Below, in pieces: positions 1 to 6,317 of a stretch of DNA of 9,914 nucleotides. The translations under genes and the position numbers were made by a program. The number at the start of each line of letters is the position of its first letter. The stretch's first letter is position 1. This stretch comes from DATJAJ01 sp035622335 (GTDB lineage Archaea; Thermoproteota; Nitrososphaeria; Nitrososphaerales; Gagatemarchaeaceae), in NCBI GenBank assembly GCA_035622335.1, contig DASPVO010000041.1, positions 1 through 9,914 of the forward strand, written 5' to 3'. Below the pieces are notes generated by a model. The model was not told where the DNA came from. It saw nothing but the letters and a program-made list of their open reading frames with translations, and ran no database searches.

Positions 1-138
1 AACTTTGTCGTCCCTTTCGAAGACAATCGCTGGAAGAATCCTGTTGCACTCCGGACAAATCGATTGAGTCTGTCGGATGAACTTGCCCTTCCCAGACTCC
101 CTACGGAGTTCTAGGGAGACATCTGAAATCTGGGCCAT
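1..138 (-). CDS. Radical SAM-like protein, N-terminal fragment (tetraether synthase/MJ0619-like)
   Basis: Only the first 46 codons are inside the window; the gene runs off the left edge. The fragment begins at an ATG (136-138) and contains a CPEC motif at residues 28-31, followed by RILPAIVFERDDKV. A short basic stretch, TQS-x-CPxC and then a hydrophobic strand ending in an acidic/glycine turn is how I remember the start of the archaeal radical SAM family that includes MJ0619 and the tetraether lipid synthase Tes. There an extra N-terminal Cys cluster precedes the radical SAM core. The CxxxC cluster that binds the SAM-cleaving 4Fe-4S centre would lie outside the window, so the assignment rests on a short similarity. 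A TATA-like box at 161-170 lies about 27 bp upstream of the ATG, so the transcript is probably leaderless. The gene could also be another CxxC zinc protein. Confidence 0.55.
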   Translation of the reverse strand, partial: MAQISDVSLELRRESGKGKFIRQTQSICPECNRILPAIVFERDDKV

Positions 139-160
139 TTCTCCAGTGCTCGGGAATTGC

Positions 161-170
161 GGATATAAGC
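161..170 (-). promoter_or_regulatory. TATA box for the radical SAM-like gene
   Basis: On the minus strand the sequence reads GCTTATATCC, preceded by an A-rich BRE-like stretch (AAAAG). Its centre is about 27 bp from the ATG at 138, the distance expected between an archaeal TATA box and the transcription start. Translation would start at or next to the 5' end of the mRNA. Confidence 0.6.
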
Positions 171-220
171 CTTTTAACTTGTCAGACGGTAAGAAGTGAA
201 TTCGGTTAAACCGGTACTTT

Positions 221-1078
221 TCAGGCCTGAGCCATCACTGTACTGAGTCCGGTCATCTTTTCGCTCTGCTCCCAGAGCCGTGCTGCCAGCTCCACACTGT
301 GGGAGTCTGTCGACGATTCCTTGGTCTTCTTGTTCTCGAAGTATTTTCCCGTCACCCCTTCCACTTCGGGAGAAGAGGCAAGGTAGACCGGTGTCTCAGC
401 TCCCTTGCGCGCGCTGATCATGAAAGCCGATCCTAGCCGTGTCACGGGGCCGAACAGCCCGGTGTGTGACCAAAAGTTAGTTCTGACGACGCCCGGGTGC
501 AGACAGTTGGCCGTGACGCCAGTCCCTCGGAGCCTCCTGGCTAGTTCGTAGGTGAAGAGGACTAGAGCCAGTTTGGACCGACTGTAGGCACCGAGACCGC
601 CCGGGCCTACGCCTCCGTCCCCGTTGATCTTGTCCGGGTCGACATGACCGCCATAGTGGGCGCTGGAAGCTACGTTGACTATCCTTGAAGGTGCGCTGGA
701 CTTCAGAGCGTCGAGCAGTAGGTTGGTCAGAATGAAGGGCGCGAAGTAGTTTACCGCCATTGTCCTCTCCACGCCGTCCTCGGTCTCCGCATAACTCGAG
801 TAGGTCCTGCCCGCGTTGTTGATCAGTACGTGCAGCTTGTCGTGAGACGACAAGAACTCTGAAGCTGCCCGCTTTACTTCCTTCTGAAGTGTGAGGTCGG
901 CTACTATCAGCTCCGGCTTGGACCTACCTAGGTCTGAGATGAACCTCTTGATCGACTCACCTTTCTCTCTTTCGCGGCAGACCAGGACCAGAGTCGCACC
1001 CATGTTTGCAAGACCGACCGATGTCTCCTTGCCTATGCCTGAATTTGCTCCAGTGATCAATACGATCTTCCCACTCAT
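221..1078 (-). CDS. Short-chain dehydrogenase/reductase, retinol dehydrogenase-like
   Basis: NAD(P)-dependent oxidoreductase of the classical SDR superfamily, cytosolic, substrate unknown. Residue numbers count from the chosen ATG at 1078. The Rossmann dinucleotide motif TGANSGIG is at 9-16, the NNAG motif at 87-90, the catalytic serine in VASSAH at about 138-139, and the catalytic pair Tyr165 and Lys169 in YSRSK. HPGVVRTN, at about 194-201, follows the active site as in the family. The GxxSGIG core, the CRE after beta-2 and the wording of the HPG motif resemble the RDH11-14/WW-domain oxidoreductase branch. The length of 285 aa fits. An in-frame TTG at 1111 would add 11 residues. I prefer the ATG because SDRs of this type begin directly with xGKxxLITG, and because the only TATA-like sequence lies at 1112-1122, too close to serve the TTG. 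The gene is divergent from the M61 peptidase gene. Confidence 0.9.
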   Translation of the reverse strand: MSGKIVLITGANSGIGKETSVGLANMGATLVLVCREREKGESIKRFISDLGRSKPELIVADLTLQKEVKRAASEFLSSHDKLHVLINNAGRTYSSYAETEDGVERTMAVNYFAPFILTNLLLDALKSSAPSRIVNVASSAHYGGHVDPDKINGDGGVGPGGLGAYSRSKLALVLFTYELARRLRGTGVTANCLHPGVVRTNFWSHTGLFGPVTRLGSAFMISARKGAETPVYLASSPEVEGVTGKYFENKKTKESSTDSHSVELAARLWEQSEKMTGLSTVMAQA

Positions 1079-1111
1079 GACTTCGTTCAATGGTGTGAAG
1101 AGGCGGTCCAA

Positions 1112-1122
1112 TTGGTAAAAGG
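1112..1122 (-). promoter_or_regulatory. Weak TATA-like element upstream of the SDR gene
   Basis: The minus strand reads TCCTTTTACCA. It lies roughly 40 bp upstream of the ATG at 1078, which would give a short leader of about 12 nt. The match to the TATA consensus is weak. It sits directly downstream of the 9-bp inverted repeat at 1129-1160, so a protein bound there would overlap the BRE/TATA region. Confidence 0.3.
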
Positions 1123-1128
1123 ATTCCT

Positions 1129-1160
1129 GAACGCTCGCCCTTCGGGCAAACCGAGCGTTC
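1129..1160. repeat. 9-bp perfect inverted repeat with nested hairpin, possible operator
   Basis: GAACGCTCG (1129-1137) is matched by CGAGCGTTC (1152-1160), separated by 14 bases. A smaller palindrome, GCCC-TTC-GGGC (1137-1147), begins inside the spacer. It lies in the intergenic region between the divergent SDR and M61 genes, just upstream of the SDR TATA-like element. There is no T-tract, so a terminator is unlikely. A dimeric regulator site is plausible but inferred. Confidence 0.5.
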
Positions 1161-1253
1161 CCGGGCTTCCTAGCTATTGTCTATTCTTTCGGAGAGAGAT
1201 AGAAGAATTTCATTATAATGATGGATGATATACGAGAATTGCGTTCCGTGACT

Positions 1254-1261
1254 CTTAAATT
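1254..1261 (+). promoter_or_regulatory. TATA box for the M61 peptidase gene
   Basis: CTTAAATT lies about 31 bp upstream of the TTG start at 1289. This places the predicted transcription start within a few bases of the codon and supports that start, since the same frame has no ATG or GTG between the upstream stop (1256) and 1289. Confidence 0.5.
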
Positions 1262-1288
1262 CGGACTGGAAGGGATGGGCAGGCTGAA

Positions 1289-3100
1289 TTGCCAGGAGCC
1301 GGACTCAGCTACACTGTCTCGGCAGTTAGACCGAAATCACACATCTTCAATGTCGTTCTCGAGTTTGAGCCAAGTGACCCAGCCAGAAAGACCATCGATC
1401 TACTGATGCCAGTGTGGACTCCAGGCCACTACGCCATCCAGGACTATCCGAAGAATCTGACGAACTTGAAGACAACTAACTCCGCTACCGGTCGGGTGCT
1501 CGCATGCAACAAACTCACGAAGAACAGATGGAGGATAGAGGTTCGAGATGGAGGGAAAGTCAGAGTTGAGTACAACGTCTACGCATCCGAGCTTGACGAC
1601 ACTGCGAGCTACATCGACGACAGGATGGCGCTGATCAACGGGACGAGCGTCTTCGTCTACCCTGAGGGAATGGAGGGGGCGGATGTTAGCCTCAAGCTCA
1701 TCACTCCGTCCGAATGGAAGAGCGCTGCGACGGGAATGGAGCAGACCGGTCCGATGGAGTTCCATGCACAGGACTACGACGTGCTTGTAGACTCACCTAT
1801 CCAGCTCGGAAATCAGGTCATCAGGTCGTTCGATGTGGGCGGGGCGAAGTACGAGGTCTCGATAGACTGTGAACCCACGGTGAGCGTGGACGAGTTCGTG
1901 AGCGACCTCAAGAAGATCGTAGAGAACACGGTACCCATCTACCGGGACGTCCCCTTCAAGAGGTACGTGTTTCTCATCGCCTTCACGGACAGGGGTGGAG
2001 GCGGGCTCGAACACCTCAACAGCACGGTGTGCACCCCCGCGAGACTGAACTATCTTCCTAAGGAGGAGTACCACTCCTCACTAGGACTGTACTCCCATGA
2101 GTTCTTCCACTCGTGGAACGTGAAGAGGATGAGGCCCAAGGGGCTGGGTCCCTTTGACTACTCCTCCGAGACATACACGAGGTCTCTCTGGATTGCTGAG
2201 GGCGTGACGAGCTACTACGACGACTTGATCCTGAGAAGGGCAGGGATCTACAGCGTCGGAGAGTATCTCGACGCTCTCGCCCTGAACATGAGCATCATGA
2301 AGGCCCTGCCGGGCGGAGGAGCCGAGAGCGCCGAGGAGTCTAGCTTCGACACTTGGATCAAGTTCTACAAGCAGAACGAGAACTACCCCAACGTCGGCCT
2401 CTCCTACTACGTTCAGGGTGCCGTGATAGGGTGGTCGCTCGACATGGAGATTAGGAAAAACTCGAAGGGCGAACGGAACCTCGATGAAGTGATGAGAAGG
2501 GTGTACCAGAACACGTACTTGAAGGAGGGACGAGGTTACACCGACCAAGAGTTCGAGTCTGCGGCGATGGACGTCGGGGGCGACGGACTGCTCGACATCT
2601 TCGACTCCAGAGTGAGAGGGAGGAAGGAGCTCGACTACGACAGGTACCTTGGTTACCTCGGGCTCAAGCTCTCACCCAAGCACGACCCCGTCCATGTTGA
2701 GGGATTCCTCGGCATAAGGTTGGGTTCGGAGGACGGCCGCAGAACTGTCAGGACCGTCTTGTCTGGCTCGCCCGCGGAGAGGATGGGCCTAGCCTTTGAA
2801 GATGAGATCATCGGGGTCAACGGCCTCAGGCTCGAAGACAGGCTCTCGTTCTACGTCTCAAACCAGACGCCCGGCACGAAGGCGCGCCTCACGGTCGCCA
2901 GGAACGGAGTGCTCAGGGAGTTAGACGGAGAGTTTGGACAGAGGCCAGTTCTCGAGAACAGGATAAGACCTCTGAAGAGCGCCACAGAGGGGCAGCGTGC
3001 TTTATTCAAAGGATGGTTGATGTCGGACTGGACCCCCGAGATTGAGTATCCCGACTACAAGGAGTCGCCCGACAGGCGAAGAATACTGGACTACCTCTGA
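1289..3100 (+). CDS. M61-family metallopeptidase (glycyl aminopeptidase-like) with PDZ domain
   Basis: Predicted zinc aminopeptidase of MEROPS family M61, 603 aa. Domains in order: an all-beta N-terminal domain (about residues 6-190, with the family phrase MPVWTPGHY at 40-48); a thermolysin-like catalytic domain (about 195-450) with GGGGLEH at 236-242, the zinc motif HEFFH (His270, Glu271, His274) and a third ligand Glu304 in WIAEG; and a PDZ domain (about 465-548), where the stretch SPAERMG is typical. All catalytic residues are present. No signal peptide or membrane segment is visible, so it should be cytoplasmic, probably trimming peptides with N-terminal small residues as characterised M61 enzymes do. 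The start is TTG, chosen because it is the only usable start upstream of the conserved LSYTV strand and fits the TATA box at 1254. The next gene begins 28 bp downstream on the same strand, so an operon is likely. Confidence 0.9.
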   Translation: MPGAGLSYTVSAVRPKSHIFNVVLEFEPSDPARKTIDLLMPVWTPGHYAIQDYPKNLTNLKTTNSATGRVLACNKLTKNRWRIEVRDGGKVRVEYNVYASELDDTASYIDDRMALINGTSVFVYPEGMEGADVSLKLITPSEWKSAATGMEQTGPMEFHAQDYDVLVDSPIQLGNQVIRSFDVGGAKYEVSIDCEPTVSVDEFVSDLKKIVENTVPIYRDVPFKRYVFLIAFTDRGGGGLEHLNSTVCTPARLNYLPKEEYHSSLGLYSHEFFHSWNVKRMRPKGLGPFDYSSETYTRSLWIAEGVTSYYDDLILRRAGIYSVGEYLDALALNMSIMKALPGGGAESAEESSFDTWIKFYKQNENYPNVGLSYYVQGAVIGWSLDMEIRKNSKGERNLDEVMRRVYQNTYLKEGRGYTDQEFESAAMDVGGDGLLDIFDSRVRGRKELDYDRYLGYLGLKLSPKHDPVHVEGFLGIRLGSEDGRRTVRTVLSGSPAERMGLAFEDEIIGVNGLRLEDRLSFYVSNQTPGTKARLTVARNGVLRELDGEFGQRPVLENRIRPLKSATEGQRALFKGWLMSDWTPEIEYPDYKESPDRRRILDYL

Positions 3101-3128
3101 AGGTGTCCAAATCCTCTTAACCGCCCGG

Positions 3129-3536
3129 ATGGACCCGGAGCGCATGCACTTCGCTTCGAGGGAGTATTTCGGGAAGAACTGCAACTTGGAACTCCTCGCC
3201 GACGGAATCGAGGAGTACTTCAACAACCAGGGATACAAGACACAGGACGCCAAGGATGACAAAGGGTGGGTCATCCAAGCGAGAAAGGAAGGGCTGCTGA
3301 GGGACTTGCTCGCTGCTGACAGGGCGTTCACGATGACCGTGACGGGAAATTCCTCAGACTTCAAGGTGTCCTTCGGGATAGGGAAGTGGGTCCAGAACCT
3401 GGGGATGGCCGCGATAGAAGGTCTCTTGTTGCTGCCCGCCCTGCTCTTCCTGGAAGTCCCACTCTCGCTCTGGAGCTTCGAGACCGAGGGTAAGTTCTGG
3501 ACCTTCGTCGAACAACAGGTCGAACTGAAGGTCTAG
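3129..3536 (+). CDS. Conserved hypothetical protein with one C-terminal membrane segment
   Basis: Protein of 135 aa that I cannot name. Residues 12-85 form a soluble alpha/beta region, with a helix (ELLADGIEEYF), a GYKTQ turn, a WVIQARK strand and an AADRAFTMTVTG strand. Then GIGKW (83-87) leads into one strongly hydrophobic segment at about 93-116. The polar tail has a helix-like stretch (GKFWTFVEQQVE). The start is ATG at 3129; a second in-frame ATG lies at 3144. An upstream extension in the same frame overlaps the M61 gene and is less likely. The gene starts 28 bp after the M61 stop and no good TATA box precedes it, so it is probably co-transcribed with the peptidase. Whether it anchors or regulates the peptidase is only a guess. 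Its stop overlaps the stop of the convergent VOC gene. Confidence 0.75.
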   Translation: MDPERMHFASREYFGKNCNLELLADGIEEYFNNQGYKTQDAKDDKGWVIQARKEGLLRDLLAADRAFTMTVTGNSSDFKVSFGIGKWVQNLGMAAIEGLLLLPALLFLEVPLSLWSFETEGKFWTFVEQQVELKV

Positions 3537-3889
3537 CGCCGAGTATCGATCACGCAGAAGGGGTTCCCGTCAGGGTCCTCCAAGACGGTGAAGTCCTCCC
3601 CAGCCCTCCTCTCTCTTCTCACCCTCGCGCCCAGTCTCCGAATGCGCGCTACCTCTGCGTCGTGGTCGTCAGCGTAGAGGTCGAGGTGTAGGCGGTATCC
3701 TTTGAGGTGCCCTTCAGAGGTCAGGTTGAGAGAAACGTTCGGTCCCTTCCTGGCGGGGTCGCGAAGCACAACCCACCCGCCCTTCGGCGGACTCCTCGGC
3801 ACGTATCGAAGCACAGCCATCCAGAATTTCATCATCTCCTCGAAGTTGTCGCAGTCGATCACGATCGAACCTACCTTTGACCTCGACAT
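3533..3889 (-). CDS. VOC-superfamily / glyoxalase-like domain protein
   Basis: Single-domain protein of 118 aa with the pattern of the vicinal oxygen chelate fold, closest to the Glyoxalase_6-type domain. It has an opening strand VIDCDNFEEMMKFW (10-23) followed by VLRYV, a central RLHLDLYADD (66-75) and a closing LEDPDGNPFCVID (103-115). His68 and Glu104 are candidate metal ligands at the usual family positions. Proteins like this are often annotated as glyoxalase/bleomycin-resistance relatives, but the substrate cannot be told from sequence. The ATG start has GGAGG four bases upstream (3894-3898) and a TATA-like TTTAATCG at 3914-3921, about 28 bp away. If transcription starts there, the GGAGG would be at or before the mRNA 5' end. 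The gene is convergent with 3129-3536 and divergent from the TrmB gene. Confidence 0.88.
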   Translation of the reverse strand: MSRSKVGSIVIDCDNFEEMMKFWMAVLRYVPRSPPKGGWVVLRDPARKGPNVSLNLTSEGHLKGYRLHLDLYADDHDAEVARIRRLGARVRRERRAGEDFTVLEDPDGNPFCVIDTRR

Positions 3890-3913
3890 AACGCCTCCAC
3901 TTTCGCGCCACAG

Positions 3914-3921
3914 CGATTAAA
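3914..3921 (-). promoter_or_regulatory. TATA box for the VOC gene
   Basis: The minus strand reads TTTAATCG, about 28 bp upstream of the ATG at 3889. It sits 26 bp from the oppositely oriented TATA box of the TrmB gene, so the two divergent promoters are packed back to back in about 40 bp and binding at one could affect the other. Confidence 0.5.
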
Positions 3922-3945
3922 CCGTTCATCAGACTAAGCTTGGAA

Positions 3946-3954
3946 GGTTTAAGG
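3946..3954 (+). promoter_or_regulatory. TATA box for the TrmB-type regulator; decides its start
   Basis: GGTTTAAGG lies about 28 bp upstream of the GTG at 3979. The longer reading that begins at TTG 3940 would start upstream of this box and is therefore unlikely to be used. Confidence 0.55.
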
Positions 3955-3978
3955 CGAGAAGCGGCTTCGCGGGCTGGC

Positions 3979-4743
3979 GTGAGCCTATCGGAGCGGGCGG
4001 AGCAAGCGCTAGAGCAGCTCGGCTTGACTGGAAGCGAAGTGAAGGCGTACGTGGCTCTGCTTCGCGGGGGGACGATGACGGCGAGCGATGTCAGCCGGCA
4101 GGCAAGAATTCCCTACTCGAAGGTCTACGACGCCCTAGAGTCCCTGCACGAGAAGGGTTGGGTCGAGGAGCAGAAGAGCAGGCCGATAGTCTACACCGCG
4201 AGGCCGCCCGACACCGCGCTCGAGGAGCTGAAGTCGCGCCAAGAGACTCAGCGCAAAGAGAAGCAGGCGATGGTCCTGGAGGAGCTGATGGGCATCTACC
4301 AGAACAGGGGCGAGCAGGAGAAGCCTGACATATGGATAATGAGGGGTACGAATGAGATACTGTCCAGGGTCAAGAACCTGCTGCTGAACTGCAGGACCGA
4401 GCTACTAGTTGCGCTGCCACCCCAGATCCTGCCCTTCACCGACCAGGTCGTGCCGCTGCTGGCGGCACTGAAGGAGAAGGGCGTGAGGAGCATGATACTG
4501 ACGTCACCCGAGATACCAGGCCAGATTATCGAGCAGTTCTCGAGAGTGGCCGAGGTGAGGACGAGGAAGACCATGTACGGAGGCGGCCTGATATCGGACT
4601 CTCGGGAGGTCGTCCTTCTCCTGGGCAGCTCGGAGCAGGGGAGCGTCCCGCTAGCGATATGGGCGTCTCATCACGGCCTGGCGAGCTTCGCAAAGGACTA
4701 CTTCGAGCATCTGTGGGACTCCCCGGGCACGGTCAAGGCGTAG
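3979..4743 (+). CDS. TrmB-family transcriptional regulator, full length
   Basis: DNA-binding regulator of 254 aa. The N-terminal winged helix (about 7-75) begins with ALEQLGLTGSEVKAYVALL, typical of TrmB/Sugar-specific regulators. Its recognition helix lies in IPYSKVYDALESL (44-56) and its wing ends at RPIVYTARPP. A charged helical linker (about 78-112) probably forms the dimer coiled coil. The C-terminal domain (about 115-248) matches the second TrmB domain, with WIMRGTNEIL, ELLVALPPQ, GVRSMILTS, a GGGLISDSREVVLLLG strand pair and a closing YFEHLWD helix. In TrmB proteins this part senses sugars or other small molecules; the ligand here is unknown. I chose GTG 3979 over TTG 3940 because the TATA box at 3946 lies between them. 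The gene is divergent from the VOC gene, which may be a target. It is followed 40 bp later by a shorter winged-helix paralogue. Confidence 0.87.
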   Translation: MSLSERAEQALEQLGLTGSEVKAYVALLRGGTMTASDVSRQARIPYSKVYDALESLHEKGWVEEQKSRPIVYTARPPDTALEELKSRQETQRKEKQAMVLEELMGIYQNRGEQEKPDIWIMRGTNEILSRVKNLLLNCRTELLVALPPQILPFTDQVVPLLAALKEKGVRSMILTSPEIPGQIIEQFSRVAEVRTRKTMYGGGLISDSREVVLLLGSSEQGSVPLAIWASHHGLASFAKDYFEHLWDSPGTVKA

Positions 4744-4751
4744 GCCGCTCG

Positions 4752-4760
4752 ATTTTTAAC
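4752..4760 (+). promoter_or_regulatory. TATA box for the short winged-helix gene
   Basis: ATTTTTAAC begins nine bases after the TrmB stop codon. Its centre is 28 bp from TTG 4784 but only 13 bp from GTG 4769, so the TTG is the better leaderless start. The T5 run might also serve as a weak terminator for the upstream gene. Confidence 0.5.
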
Positions 4761-4783
4761 GATGGGCGGTGGCGACAACGCGA

Positions 4784-5152
4784 TTGTCGACGGACACAGA
4801 TGGCCTGGTCGTTGGCCTGGAGGAGGAGACCGGCCTGACCAAACGAGAGGCGATGTTCTATCTCAGCATGCTCAGAGGTACAAGGATCTCGGCCTCAGAC
4901 AAAGACGATAGGGTGGAGAAACTGCTGAGCAAGGGCATGATAATTCTGTCCGGTGACGACAAGGAGTACATCCCCGTCCACCCGAGGCTCGCGGTCGCGA
5001 ACCAGTACAGGACTTGGCGAGAGAGCTTGGTCAAGGAGATGAACGATAGGAGGATGAGGGTGGACAAGCTGATCATCAGGCTGATACCGATGTACGAGGC
5101 CACAACGGAAAAAAGGGTGTACAGTAGTAAAGAGAAGGTACGCCATTGGTGA
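4784..5152 (+). CDS. Short TrmB-like winged-helix protein without effector domain, possibly truncated
   Basis: Predicted DNA-binding protein of 122 aa. EEETGLTKREAMFYLSML resembles the first helices of the TrmB winged helix in the gene before it. SDKDDRVEKLLSKGMIIL takes the place of the recognition helix, and DKEYIPVHPRLAVANQYR matches the wing and the start of the linker. It then has a long charged helix (about 74-110) and ends abruptly after YEATTEKR with a short tail, where TrmB proteins would continue into the ligand domain. It may be a natural one-domain regulator or the stump of a longer gene. A run of six A at 5109-5114 sits exactly where the helix ends, and shifting the frame there extends the reading by only a few codons. 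The next gene is a homing endonuclease. The start could also be GTG 4769 (five residues longer); the TATA box favours TTG 4784. Confidence 0.65.
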   Translation: MSTDTDGLVVGLEEETGLTKREAMFYLSMLRGTRISASDKDDRVEKLLSKGMIILSGDDKEYIPVHPRLAVANQYRTWRESLVKEMNDRRMRVDKLIIRLIPMYEATTEKRVYSSKEKVRHW

Positions 5153-5263
5153 AAACGGTCTCGTAGGTGATTATTAGCTCAAGCTCACTCTCTCTGGGCT
5201 GAGAGGTCGACACACCGTAGGCAGGCGCGAGAACGAGAACGAGGCTACTTCGAAACACTGCGA

Positions 5264-5914
5264 ATGTCAGACTTGCAAGGAAAGACATACGACACTTGGG
5301 AACAGGTCGCTGGCTACTTCGACGGCGATGGTAGTGTCTCGATTTTGCTTGGGAGGTTTACAATAGCATTCTATCTCGACTGGTCAGATCAATGCAAAGA
5401 ACAACTGTCTCAAGTCCAGGATTTCATTACCAGCAGAGGACTTCGCGTAGGAGATGTCCACAAACTGTCCAATTCCGACGCGTGTGGTCTACGCGTCGGG
5501 GAACAGCTTACTGCTGTCAATATCGCCGAACAAATGGTCCCCTTTAGCTTCAAGAAGAGAGCTGAACTCGTGACTTTGTTGGAGTATCGCAAGTTCGATT
5601 CGATAACCGGCTCGGAAGTCCAAAGCCGATTTCATGAATATGTGGCTTCCAAGACGAGAGAGAAACACGGAAACCGGAGATTCAAGCCGATGCCTTGGTC
5701 CTACAGTGAAGGTTATCGCCTGTCTAAAATGAATAGAGCTCTGGTTACGAAGAACTTGCGCGTGACACTCAGTAAAGCGCAACTACGAGAGGCGTGGCGT
5801 CGACACAATGTTTTTGGGGAGTCCTACAGGGCGTTAGGAGAGTCGTATGGCGTATCGAGAACCAGGATGTGGAGGTCGCTAACTCGTGGGGGAGCAGAAG
5901 AATTGTTCGCATGA
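5264..5914 (+). CDS. LAGLIDADG homing endonuclease with C-terminal HTH
   Basis: Predicted site-specific DNA endonuclease of 216 aa. The motif VAGYFDGDGSV (15-25) matches the LAGLIDADG helix almost as in I-CreI (LAGFVDGDG), with Asp22 in the metal-binding position. Downstream are the expected basic and polar beta segments, and MVPFSFKKRAEL (91-102) carries the lysine region common in the family. Only one such motif is present, so the enzyme should act as a homodimer. The last 35 residues (ESYRALGESYGVSRTRMWRSL) look like a resolvase-type helix-turn-helix that could add DNA contacts. No interrupted gene, intein junction or obvious intron border surrounds it, so it appears free-standing. The 111 bp before it contain no TATA box at the right place; expression may rely on read-through. 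Third-position GC is lower than in the TrmB gene, which fits acquisition. Its last 29 bases overlap the next gene. Confidence 0.82.
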   Translation: MSDLQGKTYDTWEQVAGYFDGDGSVSILLGRFTIAFYLDWSDQCKEQLSQVQDFITSRGLRVGDVHKLSNSDACGLRVGEQLTAVNIAEQMVPFSFKKRAELVTLLEYRKFDSITGSEVQSRFHEYVASKTREKHGNRRFKPMPWSYSEGYRLSKMNRALVTKNLRVTLSKAQLREAWRRHNVFGESYRALGESYGVSRTRMWRSLTRGGAEELFA

Positions 5915-6317
5915 GATAGTCTTCATCGGGATGGTCAACATCAACAGGGACAACTACCTCCAGGGGACAGTCGACGTCTGGCGGTGCAGGTCTTGCAAGG
6001 AGCTCTTCTGCGACGACAAGCGTTACGGGGAGGGACTGAAGCCGAGCGTCGGGTTCGAGACTATTCCCCAAGAAGAAGAATGGGCGATCCTGACCTGCAC
6101 AACGCCGAAGGAGGTATACATGAACAGCCTCGGCGTAAGGCAGGGTAAGAAGATCACTCACGCGTGCAAGGACGGGCAGGTCCACGAGTTCAGCGTGGGT
6201 GAGGGATACTCTCTCACGCCAGACACCCAGATGCCCATTCACAGGCTCTTCTTGGTGAAGGACCACATCAACACGCACATCGAAGCGGGATACTACAAGC
6301 TCGCGCTCGTGAAATGA
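5886..6317 (+). CDS. Hypothetical protein with Cys/His putative metal site
   Basis: Protein of 143 aa that I do not recognise. A possible zinc site is formed by Cys7-x-His9 and Cys34-xx-Cys37 (CRSC), with Cys42 close by; Cys71 and Cys94 are further candidates. The chain is otherwise soluble and mixed alpha/beta, with strands such as EEWAILTC and HRLFLVKD. There is no signal peptide or membrane span. The GTG start is supported by GGAGGT at 5871-5876, nine bases upstream, and by the fact that the next in-frame ATG (5931) would remove Cys7 and His9. It overlaps the end of the endonuclease gene by 29 bases. Its own stop overlaps the ATG of the following membrane protein gene (ATGA at 6314-6317), so the two are probably translated as a coupled pair. 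Confidence 0.7.
   Translation: MGEQKNCSHEIVFIGMVNINRDNYLQGTVDVWRCRSCKELFCDDKRYGEGLKPSVGFETIPQEEEWAILTCTTPKEVYMNSLGVRQGKKITHACKDGQVHEFSVGEGYSLTPDTQMPIHRLFLVKDHINTHIEAGYYKLALVK

Noticed and set aside
1218..1406. 62-codon plus-strand frame starting ATGATG before the M61 gene
   Set aside because: It overlaps the conserved start of the peptidase gene in another frame and its translation lacks protein-like character; the M61 frame is the real one.
2081..2548. 155-codon minus-strand frame inside the M61 gene
   Set aside because: It is antisense to the catalytic domain with HEFFH and a typical mirror frame of GC-rich coding sequence.
5153..5263. Possible tRNA or tRNA remnant, because of TAGCTCA followed by GAGGTCGA
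   Set aside because: No acceptor stem, no anticodon arm and no paired T-stem can be drawn; the resemblance is limited to a few bases.
5585..5605. T-loop-like GTTCGATTC inside the endonuclease gene
   Set aside because: Flanking bases do not pair as a T-stem and the region is clearly coding.
5769..6278. 169-codon minus-strand frame
   Set aside because: It is antisense to the Cys/His gene and the endonuclease end. It has no recognisable motif, and the plus-strand genes have better starts and coupling.
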